From contig NZ_DF968183.1 of assembly GCF_001192835.1 (NCBI RefSeq), positions 310,001 through 374,000 on the forward strand: DNA of 64,000 bases, written 5' to 3'. Made by a program: the position numbers and the translations under genes. Within the stretch, counting starts at the first letter, position 1; the number at the start of each line of letters is the position of its first letter. This stretch comes from Lentimicrobium saccharophilum. Its GTDB lineage: Bacteria; Bacteroidota; Bacteroidia; Bacteroidales; Lentimicrobiaceae. The notes beneath the pieces were generated by a model. That model was not told the origin of the DNA. It searched no databases and saw only the letters and a list, made by a program, of their open reading frames with translations. Below are positions 1 through 9,461 of this stretch, piece by piece.

Positions 1-2
1 GG

Positions 3-305
3 GTATATGCCTATTTCGCTTCCGCTTTTGTTCCTGTGATTTTCGGCATTTACCACAAAAAGATGAAAGCCTCGGTCGCCTTTGCCGGCTCACTGATCGC
101 CTTTGGCGTGCATTTTGCAGTCTATTACTTCATGCCATTTTTAGTGACATCCTATGGGATGACTTTCGGCTTTTTTACAAAATATCTCGAAGGGCCGGTC
201 CGGAATCCGGCCATTGCCTGCGCGTCCGCTGTGGTAATTTCAACCCTGGCTGTACTGATTATGTTGTTGTCCGATAAAAAATCCGCAAACACCACGAAGG
301 CATGA
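3..305 (+). CDS. Sodium:solute symporter family protein, C-terminal fragment
   Basis: The reading frame is open from the window edge, so only about the last 100 residues of the protein are present. They hold two or three hydrophobic segments. The first is followed by a glycine-rich turn and a basic cluster (FGIYHKK), as in the late helices of SSS-family sodium:solute symporters. The tail is short, charged and cytoplasmic. Its stop overlaps the start of the acyl-CoA ligase by four bases (ATGA), so the two are translationally coupled, and the likely cargo is an organic acid that the ligase then activates. Family assignment rests on this short tail and on context; the substrate cannot be read from it. 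Confidence 0.6.
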   Translation, partial: VYAYFASAFVPVIFGIYHKKMKASVAFAGSLIAFGVHFAVYYFMPFLVTSYGMTFGFFTKYLEGPVRNPAIACASAVVISTLAVLIMLLSDKKSANTTKA

Positions 306-1825
306 TTACAAACGACTGGGCCCGTCAATGGGCGAAATACAGCGCCGGCAAAGTGGCAGTAGAGGAATTCGAAACAGGTCGCAGCCTGACGTATTCAATG
401 CTTAACCAGCTGTCTGTCAAATATGTAAATTACCTTACCGCTGAGTTTGCTTTAAAAAAGGGCGACCGCATTGCCATTCTTGCCGAGAACTGCCTGGAAT
501 ATGTAATTCTGCTTTCCGTTGCCCAGAAAACCGGGATTATTCTGGTTCCCCTCAACTACCGGCTAACCCCGCGGGAGATAGATTTTTTGATTCACGACAG
601 CGATCCCGACGTGTTGATCGTTGAATCGAAATTCAGGGATAAGATCAAAGATATTCCTTCCACCGCGCAGGTGAGTCATCTGCTCGATCTTGCCGTATTG
701 CAGCAGAAGACCGGATTGTTCAGCAGTGAACCTTTCAGCGATCATCCTGAGCAATCTCAGGAAGGTACCACCCATGACGACCCGGTGCTGATCATATACA
801 CCAGCGGCACCACTGCCTTCCCGAAAGGATCTGTTTACACCCACGGCATGATGTTCTGGAACAGCCTCAATACCCAGCTGCGCCTTGATATCACTTCGGC
901 CGACCGCTCGGTTAATCTTGCACCTCCTTTCCATACCGGAAACTGGAATGTGCTATTGACCCCTTTTCTGCATCACGGGGCTTACACGCTTATTATGAAA
1001 AGTTTTGATGCAGATAAGGTGCTCGAAGCACTTGAAAAATACAATCTTACAATATTCTGGGCGGTGCCGACCATGCTGAAGATGATGTCAGATTCGCCCT
1101 TGTTCGACCGTGCAGACCTGAGCAGGATAAGGTATTTCGTAGTGGGCGGCGAAGCCATGCCTGTGCCCCTGATCGGGCAATGGCATGCCAAGGGTGTACC
1201 TATCCGGCAGGGATACGGGCTGACCGAAGTGGGACCCAACGTTACCTCCCTCAACCATCAGGATGCCATCCGCAAAGCCGGTTCCATCGGGAAGGAAAAT
1301 TTTTACTATCAGGCGAAACTTGTAAACGACTCGGGCGATGAAGTGGCCCCCGGAGAGCTGGGAGAACTGGTCCTCAGCGGGCCCACCGTTACGCCCGGTT
1401 ACTGGCGGAATCCTGTAGCTACGGCCGCAACCATCAGGGATGGCTGGTTTCATACCGGAGATATTATGCGCCGCGATGAAGAAGGATTTCTTTTTGTGGT
1501 GGACAGAATAAAGAACATGTATATCTCCGGTGCCGAAAATGTGTATCCCGCGGAAGTGGAATTCTTACTACGCAGTCATCCCGGTATTGATTCAGTGGCC
1601 ATCATCGGAGTGCCCGATGAAAAATGGGGGGAATCGGGTATGGCTTTCGTGGTGATCAGGGAAGGGTTCTCAGTGACAAAAGAGGATGTCCTTACATATT
1701 GCGAGGGCAAACTGGCAAAATATAAAATTCCGAAACACGTTCATTTTCTGGATGAATTACCCAGGAACGATGCCGGAAAAATTGACCGACAGCAACTGCG
1801 GATAATATCAACATTAAATCAATAA
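302..1825 (+). CDS. AMP-dependent acyl-CoA synthetase (class I adenylate-forming)
   Basis: This enzyme activates a carboxylic acid with ATP to an acyl-adenylate and then forms the CoA thioester in the cytoplasm. All core motifs are present: the Ser/Thr/Gly-rich P-loop YTSGTTAFPKG near residue 166, YGLTEVGP near 305, GWFHTGDI near 381, and a C-terminal NDAGKID whose lysine (about K493) is the usual adenylation lysine. The length of 507 aa is normal for short/medium-chain or aryl acyl-CoA ligases. The start overlaps the symporter stop by four bases. Next to a symporter, a lipoprotein, a barrel and a hydrolase, it probably feeds an imported acid into beta-oxidation or a related path. The chain specificity is not readable. 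Confidence 0.88.
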   Translation: MITNDWARQWAKYSAGKVAVEEFETGRSLTYSMLNQLSVKYVNYLTAEFALKKGDRIAILAENCLEYVILLSVAQKTGIILVPLNYRLTPREIDFLIHDSDPDVLIVESKFRDKIKDIPSTAQVSHLLDLAVLQQKTGLFSSEPFSDHPEQSQEGTTHDDPVLIIYTSGTTAFPKGSVYTHGMMFWNSLNTQLRLDITSADRSVNLAPPFHTGNWNVLLTPFLHHGAYTLIMKSFDADKVLEALEKYNLTIFWAVPTMLKMMSDSPLFDRADLSRIRYFVVGGEAMPVPLIGQWHAKGVPIRQGYGLTEVGPNVTSLNHQDAIRKAGSIGKENFYYQAKLVNDSGDEVAPGELGELVLSGPTVTPGYWRNPVATAATIRDGWFHTGDIMRRDEEGFLFVVDRIKNMYISGAENVYPAEVEFLLRSHPGIDSVAIIGVPDEKWGESGMAFVVIREGFSVTKEDVLTYCEGKLAKYKIPKHVHFLDELPRNDAGKIDRQQLRIISTLNQ

Positions 1826-1867
1826 TCAAATCCATTCATTGTTAAACCAACCTAAAATTCAAACAAA

Positions 1868-2707
1868 ATGAAAAACAAACAATTAAGCGTGCTTGCATTG
1901 ATGCTTGGCATGATCATGAGTGCCGTTTCCTTTACCGCCTGCGACAAAGAGGATGACAAAGGCGATCCGCCCACTATTGCGGCCTTCGCGGTATCCAACG
2001 ACAATGAAACTGCTACCGTTGTTTTCAGCGAAGCAGTTTACAAAGCAGATAACCAGACCGGCAACCTCGACAAAGCCGCTTTCAGTGTAACCATTACCGG
2101 AGGTACTGCCACCCTGGCTGACTTTGAGGTTACCCACACTGCCGGTACCAATGAAGTAACCCTGGCTCTTGATATCGATGGTGTTGCCGACGGTACCGAA
2201 GTGGTGACCGTTAAGCCTTCCGGCGCCAATGCCATCTTCAATGCCAAGGGTGCCGCTATGGATGCTGCACAAAGCAGGACTGCCACCCTGAACGACATCG
2301 GGATCATCGGCAAATGGCAGTCATCGGGCGTCAACCTGGCCCCGCTGCTTGTTGCTTTCGGTGTGGATTCGCTTTATGCCCACTTCAGGGGAGATAACAC
2401 CTACACCGTTGAGTCGTTTACTGCCGACGGATCCAAAACTACCCTTACCGGAACCTTTACCCAGCAGCGTTCGTCGGTTGCCGGCATCTGGGACATCACC
2501 GTAAGCCAGTCTTCACCTACCGCGCTTGTGAGTGTCGGCATTTTCCAGGTAATGGATCAGGATCCACAGATGATGAAATATGAGATTGCCCAGACTGAGC
2601 CCGCCGTGGTTGGAGTTACGCCTCCCACTGCCGCTGCCGGCTTTGGAAGCACCAGCTCCGGCGCATACGGGGTAATGAATGTGCAGACATACGTGAAGAT
2701 AGACTAA
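1868..2707 (+). CDS. Lipoprotein with SbsA/Ig-like domain
   Basis: The protein has 279 aa. The N-terminus is a lipoprotein signal with the lipobox SFTAC, so the mature protein starts at a lipidated Cys (about residue 25) followed by Asp/Lys-rich residues. Residues about 35-140 resemble the Ig-like domain of SbsA type, with the features F-A-V-S, V-V-F-S-E-A-V and K-A-A-F found in many Bacteroidota surface lipoproteins. The rest (about 145-279) looks like a beta-rich ligand-binding or lipocalin-like domain opening with IGKWQSSG. No function is assigned. It lies 42 bp after the acyl-CoA ligase and just before an outer-membrane barrel, and a strong hairpin terminator follows it. Confidence 0.7.
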   Translation: MKNKQLSVLALMLGMIMSAVSFTACDKEDDKGDPPTIAAFAVSNDNETATVVFSEAVYKADNQTGNLDKAAFSVTITGGTATLADFEVTHTAGTNEVTLALDIDGVADGTEVVTVKPSGANAIFNAKGAAMDAAQSRTATLNDIGIIGKWQSSGVNLAPLLVAFGVDSLYAHFRGDNTYTVESFTADGSKTTLTGTFTQQRSSVAGIWDITVSQSSPTALVSVGIFQVMDQDPQMMKYEIAQTEPAVVGVTPPTAAAGFGSTSSGAYGVMNVQTYVKID

Positions 2708-2729
2708 TCCTGATTTTCACAGAAAGGTT

Positions 2730-2779
2730 CAGGCCCGGTCGCTCAACTTTACCGGAAGGCATTACCGGGCCTGCCTTTT
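2730..2779 (+). terminator. Rho-independent terminator after the lipoprotein gene
   Basis: A perfect 10-bp inverted repeat, CAGGCCCGGT at 2730-2739 and ACCGGGCCTG at 2764-2773, is followed by a T-run. The loop is 24 nt. It would separate the lipoprotein from the barrel gene or attenuate transcription between them. Confidence 0.8.
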
Positions 2780-2806
2780 TTAATATTTGATAATATCCTG
2801 CCAGAT

Positions 2807-4399
2807 ATGAAGAAAATTTACCTTTCATTATGCATGTTGGGGCTGGCCGCCCTCACATTTCAGGCTGGTGCACAATCCGCCCTGATCGATTACCAGACAT
2901 CCGCTGTGCCCCGGAAAGCAAACAAGGAATTTCAGTTCCTGGCATTTTATATCAATCAGGGCGTTACTTCCAATTATTATCCCACCAGCGAATTTCTCAA
3001 AGGCCAGGTCGTGGGCAGACTGTTCGGACGAAACACCAGCACCACCTCCGATACCAACCAGACCTATTACGTTGAACAGCGGCTGATCCCTTTCTTTATC
3101 TATCAGCCCAACCTCTTCAACGGGAAAGCCATCCTAAGGGCTTCCTTCGAAATTGACTGGACCTGGGGCGATGCATCTTACGGAACCGGTGGAAATATCG
3201 GAGGCGGTATTTCGGGAGACCAGGTAAATATCCAGACTCAGAATATCGAGCTGGAACTGATCCCGTGGAAAGGCTATGCCATCAATTTGGGCCTGATGCG
3301 CATGTTCGATTCCCCCTATAATCCTTACCGGACGCTGGCCGATAAAATGCTGACCACCGGTTACCGTCTTGCTTACTGGGGCACTGATGCCGTGGGCGTT
3401 TCCATTCGCCGCGATATGGATTTTTCACGCTGGAAAGCCGGATTTTACAAGCTTTATGAAAACGATATCCAGCTCGATGACGATGTGAATATGTTTGAAG
3501 CCATGTATGAAAGGCAGGTGAGCAGACTCTGGAAAGCTGGGGTATCAGCCAATTATGCACGAGACCGCAGCGAAGGAAAGGGAGGCGTTTCCATACTCGG
3601 GCAGGGATTAAACAGCATGCTGGCACAATACAACGGAACCTTCCAGTTCAGGTTTGGCAGCGATCCCTATAAGGCCGATATATTCTGGCTCGGAGGCTTC
3701 TTTGGTCGCAACCAGGACTTTATGATGGACCGGTGGCAGGTTACCGGATTTTTCAATTACAACCTCGGCAAGGCTGAGGTGAAAAAGGAGGGGAGCTGGG
3801 AAAAAGGTGCTGACATCTCCGGTTTCGGCGCCAATCTCAAAACCGCTTACCGCTATGGTCAAACTACCGACGATCAGGTGAAGCTTGACCTGATTTATAC
3901 AACCGGTGATAAAAACGGACTGGATGACAAGAAATATTCAGGGGTAATGACCGCCAATACCTGGGGCGCTCCCGGGGCCATTTTTATCAGCAGCGGCGCG
4001 TATATCCTCTTCCCGCATGCCAATGTGGTTAACCGCTACACGCCGGCTGTGGCCGATATCTCAAATATGGGATACGGTCTGGCGGGAGGAACCCTTGTGG
4101 CATCCAGAGGCATTATTCCTAATAAGCTGGTCGCCAAGGCGGGAACCGCCCTGGCATTCAGCAATGCAAAACCCCTGCTGGGCGGGTACCACCTTGGAAC
4201 TGAGGCCAATGCCGCCCTCATTTATAACCTGGGCACCTATATGAGCCTGGAACTCCATGGCGCTTATATGTGGCTGGGCGATTTTTACGAAAGCAGCGAT
4301 GATGCCTATGGCTCGCCCGTGAATGGCAGTTTCCCCTCAGGCACAAGACCTTACAACCCATTTACAGCCTTTGTGGTATTTAAATGGCTTATGTTCTGA
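2807..4399 (+). CDS. Outer-membrane beta-barrel protein (porin-like)
   Basis: The protein has 530 aa. A Sec signal peptide of about 22 residues ends in FQAGAQ. The mature chain is made of alternating aromatic and glycine-rich strands (many Y/W/G pairs such as TDAVGVSIRRDMDF and YRYGQTTDDQV) and ends in FVVFKWLMF, an aromatic C-terminus typical of outer-membrane barrels. It probably forms a barrel of 16 or more strands. A likely role is an outer-membrane channel for the substrate handled by the flanking symporter, ligase and hydrolase. It has no TonB box or plug, so it is not a SusC-type receptor. The exact family is not recognised. Confidence 0.7.
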   Translation: MKKIYLSLCMLGLAALTFQAGAQSALIDYQTSAVPRKANKEFQFLAFYINQGVTSNYYPTSEFLKGQVVGRLFGRNTSTTSDTNQTYYVEQRLIPFFIYQPNLFNGKAILRASFEIDWTWGDASYGTGGNIGGGISGDQVNIQTQNIELELIPWKGYAINLGLMRMFDSPYNPYRTLADKMLTTGYRLAYWGTDAVGVSIRRDMDFSRWKAGFYKLYENDIQLDDDVNMFEAMYERQVSRLWKAGVSANYARDRSEGKGGVSILGQGLNSMLAQYNGTFQFRFGSDPYKADIFWLGGFFGRNQDFMMDRWQVTGFFNYNLGKAEVKKEGSWEKGADISGFGANLKTAYRYGQTTDDQVKLDLIYTTGDKNGLDDKKYSGVMTANTWGAPGAIFISSGAYILFPHANVVNRYTPAVADISNMGYGLAGGTLVASRGIIPNKLVAKAGTALAFSNAKPLLGGYHLGTEANAALIYNLGTYMSLELHGAYMWLGDFYESSDDAYGSPVNGSFPSGTRPYNPFTAFVVFKWLMF

Positions 4400-4439
4400 C
4401 AGCCTGTCAATAAGTGTGTTAAACTGAAAATGCGATAAC

Positions 4440-5423
4440 ATGAAAAATATACACAAACTGCTTTTCGCGATGGCCGTAATGCTGATTTCCGGACCGGTCA
4501 GCCTGCAGGCGCAGACGTCCGGCGGGTTTCTCAGACCCTATTCTGAACTTGTTCCTTTAAAAAATATGGATGATCTGGTATATCCCTATGCCGTAAAAAA
4601 GGTTACCCTGCCGTCGGGCCCGGAGATCGCCTACGTGGATGAAGGCAAAGGGGAGAAGGTGATCATATTTATCCACGGACTGGGGAGTTACCTGCCCGCC
4701 TGGACCAAAAACATCGAAGGACTGAAATCCGGCTACCGGTGCATCGCCATCGACCTTCCGGGTTACGGCAAATCATCGAAGCAGCCGCATAGCGGTAGGA
4801 TGAGCTATTATGCTGAGGTAGTAAAGGAATTTGCCGGAAAACTAGGACTTGAAAAGGTCATTCTGGCAGGTCATTCCATGGGCGGACAGATTGCCATGGT
4901 GGCAGCCCTGAATTATCCCGGAATGGTTGAAGGTCTTATCCTTATTGCCCCGGCCGGATTCGAAAGGTTTACCGAGGGGCAGAAACAATGGTTCAGGAAT
5001 GTGATGACCTCCGAAGGGGTGAAAAATACTTCCGCCGAAGATATACAGACCAACCTGGCCGTAAACTTCTACAATATGCCCGCCGACGCGGAATTTATGA
5101 TTACCGACCGCATTGCCATGCGCAGCGCCGCCGATTTTGACCACTACTGTTATGCCGTGGTGCAATCGGTCAACGGGATGGTGGATGAACCCGTGATCGA
5201 TGTGCTGGATAAAATCACCCAGCCGGCACTCATTGTCTTCGGCGAAAACGACAACCTGATTCCCAACCGCTTTCTTAACCCCGGAAAGACCGCCGGAATT
5301 GCCGCTTACGGCCATAAAGCCATCAGGGGCAGCCGGTTGCTGATGGTAAAGAAAGCAGGTCACTTTGTACAATACGAGCAATCAGGCGAAGTGAACGATG
5401 CCATCCGTGAATTTCTGAAATAG
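4440..5423 (+). CDS. Exported alpha/beta-hydrolase
   Basis: The protein has 327 aa with a Sec signal peptide (cleavage near VSLQAQ, residue 25). The alpha/beta-hydrolase fold is clear: oxyanion motif HGLG near residue 76, nucleophile elbow GHSMGG with S146, acid D271 in FGENDN, and catalytic H308 in AGHFVQYE. The domain fills the whole mature chain. The periplasmic location and the neighbours (barrel upstream, acyl-CoA ligase and symporter before that) suggest that it hydrolyses an ester taken up through the barrel and frees the acid that the symporter imports. Epoxide hydrolase or lactonase activity is also possible for this fold. Confidence 0.82.
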   Translation: MKNIHKLLFAMAVMLISGPVSLQAQTSGGFLRPYSELVPLKNMDDLVYPYAVKKVTLPSGPEIAYVDEGKGEKVIIFIHGLGSYLPAWTKNIEGLKSGYRCIAIDLPGYGKSSKQPHSGRMSYYAEVVKEFAGKLGLEKVILAGHSMGGQIAMVAALNYPGMVEGLILIAPAGFERFTEGQKQWFRNVMTSEGVKNTSAEDIQTNLAVNFYNMPADAEFMITDRIAMRSAADFDHYCYAVVQSVNGMVDEPVIDVLDKITQPALIVFGENDNLIPNRFLNPGKTAGIAAYGHKAIRGSRLLMVKKAGHFVQYEQSGEVNDAIREFLK

Positions 5424-5444
5424 TTGGTTGATTAATGGAGTGTA

Positions 5445-5473
5445 AAAAGCCGGGAGGGATTCCGGCTTTTTTA
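5445..5473 (+). terminator. Rho-independent terminator after the hydrolase
   Basis: AAAAGCCGG at 5445-5453 pairs with CCGGCTTTT at 5462-5470 around a short loop, and the T-run is part of the 3' arm. It closes the cassette that begins at the window edge. Confidence 0.8.
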
Positions 5474-5819
5474 GTAATTGCTGAGAATGAATGGTCCAAT
5501 AGCTGCAATAAGGCTGAATAGGAGTGATTTGTTTAATGCATGACCAATTTATCTTATGTCTTAGCGGATATATCAGATTTGAGGAGGATATTCAGGATAA
5601 CAAGGTGGTTTTGAAGTATAAAGTGCCGCTAGGATGTCCGGATATTTAATAAGTTGATATATTTGAGGTGAGAATGTAATCAGTAATTTTGCTTTGGGAG
5701 GGGTGAGAGTGATTCGGATTATACGCTGTTGTGCGGGTATGCAATCGTTATGTGGGATTTCAGTATTTCGGAACATAAAGGAATTAATTCATTTTATAAT
5801 AAAATAAATTTTGTCAAAC
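5474..5819. other. Intergenic stretch, no gene seen
   Basis: AT-rich spacer between the hydrolase terminator and the propeller gene. The short frames here have no family resemblance and no ribosome-binding site of note. The last 40 bases are very AT-rich and probably hold the promoter of the next gene, but no clean TAnnTTTG box was found. Confidence 0.5.
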
Positions 5820-7877
5820 ATGAAAAAGATTTATTTTGCAATCGCAGCCTTTATAATTATTTACGAGGTAAATGCACAAACCTGGCAATGGTTAAATCCA
5901 TTGCCACAAGGGTACCCCCTTTTTGACATTGAATTTGATGCCGGCAACAATGCCTATACTGTCGGAGACTATAACACCGTATTAAAATCAGTTGATGGTG
6001 GTTTGACCTGGAGTCCTCTTTCAACCGGTACGATGAATCTCTGGTCATCATTGTCCATTACGGATGCAGGAACCATATTCCTGGCAGGGATGGGTGGTAA
6101 GATTTTAAAGTCAACTGATGGCGGCAACAACTGGACAATGCTTCCGACAGGCACCTCTACCTGGATTCTGGCAATTGATTTTCCGGATGAGCTGACCGGC
6201 TATGCCCTGGACGGAACAGGAAATATTTTTAAAACTATTGATGGAGGTACAAGTTGGAATAATCAAACTCCGGCTCTCAACGTTTCATTGAATGCTATGT
6301 ATTTTCTTAATGCCGACACAGGATTTATTTCGGGGGATGTTGGCGTTATATACAAAACCACAAATGGCGGTAACAACTGGACACCCCTGAACTCAGGCAC
6401 TAACGTATTTCTGAATTCAATCTTTTTTACCGATGATAATACCGGATATGTGGCCGGATATGGAGGCACGATCATCAAAACCACGAACGCCGGAGATTCC
6501 TGGACTTCCCTTAATTCGGGCACAACCGAAGAATTTTATTCCATACATTTTACATCAGTAAATAAGGGATATGTATGTGGCAGAGGATTTACAATACTTC
6601 AAACCAACAATGGAGGAGTCAACTGGTCTCCTGTAAATCAAATCTTACCAGCCCCGGATGATGAGCCCTTAATGTCAATGAACTTTGCCAATGCCAATCT
6701 GGGTCTGGCGGTTGGTTATTGGGGAACCATTTTCAGAACAGATGACGGATCAAACTGGTCTGCTGTTTCATCAGGACCTGTAAATACACTATGGTCAATC
6801 CAATTCTTAAATAGTAATACTGGTTATGTCGCAGGTCGAAATGGCATGATTATGAAAACGTCAGATGCCGGAGACACCTGGACCGAGCAAAATTCAGGAG
6901 TATCATCATGGTTGTTTGATATTGATTGTCATTCTTTAACCAGTGCTGTTGCAGTGGGAGAAGGAGGTAAAATTATTAAAACCAATAATGGTGGATCTGA
7001 TTGGAATATCATCAATTCAGGAACCAACGCTGATTTGTGGACAGTATTTTTTACAACAACTGATACCGGGTTTGCAGGTGGTAATAATGGCTTGATCTTG
7101 AAAACTTATGATGGGGGAGCGACCTGGTCACAAAAACCTACAGGAATACAAGCGATTATTTATGATATATACTTTCCCACTACCGATATTGGATATGCAG
7201 TTGGGGAAGCCGGAAAAATTTTGAAAACGGACAACCGCGGTGAAACATGGTCATTGGTTTATTCCGGGGGAAATCAGGATTTGTTATCGGTCTTTTTTAT
7301 TAATACAGATATCGGTTTTGCTGTTGGCGATCTGTTTGATCACATATTAAAAACTACCGACGGCGGTATTTCATGGACACAGGTTTCAACCCCAGCCCAA
7401 AATACAGCTTTTTCTGTTATTTTTACCTCTCAGGATACAGGCTACATGGCTTGCATTGGCTTTATTCTTAAAACTACAGATGGGGGATTAACCTGGAGTT
7501 ACATGGAGAATCAAATTTTTGGAAATTATTACTCAGCTTGTTTTACTGACCCTGATCATGTGTACTTCTGTGGAGAGGGGGGCACCATCACTAAATATTC
7601 AACGGGTGGTTCTGTTGATATAAAACCTGTTAATCTTGGTTTTTCGTGCATTAAGATTTATCCAAATGCCACAAATAATCAGTTCATTCTCGAAATACCT
7701 GATAATTCTACTGAATCCGAATTGGAGATTTTTGACCTGAAAGGCCGGACTTTATTAAGAATGCAATTAAAAGTCCAAAAAACATTGGTAGATGTTTCCA
7801 CATTTGCACCAGGAATATATTTGGTGCACTTCAGGAACGGGAATATTGATAAAACGTTGAAATTAATTAAGAAATAG
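5820..7877 (+). CDS. Secreted YCF48-like beta-propeller protein with T9SS sorting domain
   Basis: The start is placed at the ATG at 5820, because a TTG nine bases upstream would only add residues before the signal peptide. A Sec signal of about 20 residues (ending VNAQ) is followed by about 14 repeats of roughly 42 residues. These carry the Asp-box/BNR pattern K-T-x-D-G-G-x-x-W with G-Y/F-x-x-G, as in Ycf48-like photosystem-assembly and sialidase-type propellers. The last 75 residues, from IKIYPNATNN to KTLKLIKK, match a type A T9SS C-terminal sorting domain (Por_Secre_tail). The product is therefore an exported, probably surface-attached or released propeller. The ligand is unknown. Confidence 0.88.
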   Translation: MKKIYFAIAAFIIIYEVNAQTWQWLNPLPQGYPLFDIEFDAGNNAYTVGDYNTVLKSVDGGLTWSPLSTGTMNLWSSLSITDAGTIFLAGMGGKILKSTDGGNNWTMLPTGTSTWILAIDFPDELTGYALDGTGNIFKTIDGGTSWNNQTPALNVSLNAMYFLNADTGFISGDVGVIYKTTNGGNNWTPLNSGTNVFLNSIFFTDDNTGYVAGYGGTIIKTTNAGDSWTSLNSGTTEEFYSIHFTSVNKGYVCGRGFTILQTNNGGVNWSPVNQILPAPDDEPLMSMNFANANLGLAVGYWGTIFRTDDGSNWSAVSSGPVNTLWSIQFLNSNTGYVAGRNGMIMKTSDAGDTWTEQNSGVSSWLFDIDCHSLTSAVAVGEGGKIIKTNNGGSDWNIINSGTNADLWTVFFTTTDTGFAGGNNGLILKTYDGGATWSQKPTGIQAIIYDIYFPTTDIGYAVGEAGKILKTDNRGETWSLVYSGGNQDLLSVFFINTDIGFAVGDLFDHILKTTDGGISWTQVSTPAQNTAFSVIFTSQDTGYMACIGFILKTTDGGLTWSYMENQIFGNYYSACFTDPDHVYFCGEGGTITKYSTGGSVDIKPVNLGFSCIKIYPNATNNQFILEIPDNSTESELEIFDLKGRTLLRMQLKVQKTLVDVSTFAPGIYLVHFRNGNIDKTLKLIKK

Positions 7878-8066
7878 ATATTCAAGATAAATTGGTAACC
7901 CCACAGAACAAGCAGTATAAAAAAAATGCCGGCTCAGTAGGTTATTCAAGGGTTGTACCCCGCTTCGACTTTTGTGTAACTTGACAGGAAATCGCCCGCA
8001 ATCGCCTACTTTGCATATACTTACCGTTATGCGTAATTTTATAATATTCACCATATTAACAAATTA

Positions 8067-8459
8067 ATGAAAACTACTGCCATATTATTTTCAACTCTAA
8101 TCTTAATCAGTGGATGCATCTTTTCTCAAAAGAATGATTGTTCCTCATTTAAAACAGGAAAATTTGAATTAATAGATGAACAGCACTCACTTCACTATTT
8201 GGTAGAAAGAGATGATTTTATTCAAACTGAGACTAATGTAAAAACTGGACAAATCTCAAGCTTTAAGATAAAGTGGTTAAACAAGTGTGAATATCAATTA
8301 GAAATGATATCTGGAAGCAATCAGGCCATGGAGTTTTATAAAGGGAAAAAGCTGATTGTCAATATCGTTGAAACATATCCTGATGGATATAAATTCTCAA
8401 CACAATTAGAGGGTGATGAGAGAATAAGGTATCAAACATTGAGAAGAGTAAACAAATAA
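8067..8459 (+). CDS. Small hypothetical lipoprotein
   Basis: The protein has 130 aa. The N-terminus MKTTAILFSTLILISGC ends in a lipobox (LISGC), giving a lipidated Cys at about residue 17. The mature part has conserved-looking C-S-S-F-K-T-G-K-F and K-W-L-N-K-C-E-Y motifs with two further cysteines, so it may form a disulfide. It resembles small periplasmic lipoproteins of Bacteroidota without an assigned role. The gene is AT-rich compared with its neighbours and stands alone, about 190 bp after the propeller gene and about 490 bp before the next gene, flanked by an inverted TTATGCGTA/TACGCATAA pair. It may be a recently acquired single gene. Confidence 0.65.
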   Translation: MKTTAILFSTLILISGCIFSQKNDCSSFKTGKFELIDEQHSLHYLVERDDFIQTETNVKTGQISSFKIKWLNKCEYQLEMISGSNQAMEFYKGKKLIVNIVETYPDGYKFSTQLEGDERIRYQTLRRVNK

Positions 8460-8945
8460 ACTACGCATAATAAATAGGAATATGAGCGGTCTGCAATTCC
8501 GATTGCTGTCGGAACCAGCCATTATTACAGGTAAATTAACCGGACCATTATAATTGTTTCTTCCGCTAATTCAGCCTCCGCCATTCCACTTCAACTGGCA
8601 CCAGCCTCTCCGGAACTTTAACGGATTTTCTTTTTCCGTTGCGCATCGCAGCGGAATTCGGGGTCAGGATGGTCCGGAATCTATAATAGATGGGGCGGGG
8701 AGAGATTACTTATATATCGGGGAAAAAGCATTTTTGTATCTTTACGGGATGCTGCAGTAGGTTTGGTTCAGCATGCGTATATGTGGCAATAACGAGTGAA
8801 GTGGTAAATCAAAGGTCCGTGCCTTTCAGAAATTTTGTGCTGAACGTACAGGTAAGTGCTTCCGGCCGCTGCTGCTTATACCGCAAAACGCCAGCCAAAT
8901 GCAACAGCGCAATGGACAATGGAACAGAAAATTGAAGTAATATAA
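8460..8945. other. Intergenic stretch, no convincing gene
   Basis: 486 bases between the small lipoprotein and the isochorismatase-like gene. Two overlapping open frames (8554-8760 and 8690-8935) have low-complexity or Cys/Arg-rich translations, no signal and no ribosome-binding site, so they are not called. The region contains GC-rich patches such as CGGCCGCTGCTGC and may be debris of earlier insertions. Confidence 0.5.
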
Positions 8946-9461
8946 ATGAAAGAAAGCAATCAGATGCAGAAAAAGGCTTTAGTGGTAATTGACCTTCAAA
9001 ATGACATTACCAAAAACTACAAAGAAATCATTGACAATGTTAACCGGTCAATAGATTGGGCTGTAGAAAATGAAATACCAGTCGTTTACATAAAGCATTA
9101 TAACTTATCTGCCGGTACAAGGACTTTCAAACCTGATACCCGCGGGTCTGAATTGGTTCCTGATATGAAAATTGTTTCCAGAAATATTTTTGAAAAATCC
9201 AAAGGCAACGCGCTGACCAGCGAAAATTTCGCAGACTTTATAAGGAAAAATGAAATAAACGAATTTTATATAACGGGAGCAGACGCCATTGCCTGTGTGA
9301 AATCAACCGTATTTAACATGTGCAGGGAAAACTTCAAAGTTACAGTTATATCAGATGGTATTACGAGTTATGATAAAAGGAAAATTGACGAAATGCTGAA
9401 ATATTACGAAAAAAATGGTTGTAAAATAATTACAATGAATGAGTTGCTGAATTCTGAATAA
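8946..9461 (+). CDS. Isochorismatase-family cysteine hydrolase
   Basis: The protein has 171 aa, the usual size of this cytoplasmic alpha/beta family. The catalytic triad is visible: Asp in VVIDLQND (about residue 16), Lys in FEKSKGNAL (about 94), and Cys in ADAIACVKST (about 118), preceded by the cis-peptide-type I-T-G-A segment. Family members hydrolyse amides or vinyl ethers such as nicotinamide, N-carbamoylsarcosine and isochorismate. The substrate is not predictable here. A second in-frame ATG at 8964 (MQKKALVV) is an equally good start. The gene has no operon partner and is AT-rich like the preceding lipoprotein. Confidence 0.82.
   Translation: MKESNQMQKKALVVIDLQNDITKNYKEIIDNVNRSIDWAVENEIPVVYIKHYNLSAGTRTFKPDTRGSELVPDMKIVSRNIFEKSKGNALTSENFADFIRKNEINEFYITGADAIACVKSTVFNMCRENFKVTVISDGITSYDKRKIDEMLKYYEKNGCKIITMNELLNSE

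Noticed and set aside
563-1453. Minus-strand open frames inside the acyl-CoA ligase
   Set aside because: Antisense shadows of a well-conserved gene; their translations have no recognisable features.
8554-8935. Two overlapping open frames
   Set aside because: Low-quality translations without family features, ribosome-binding sites or sensible neighbours.
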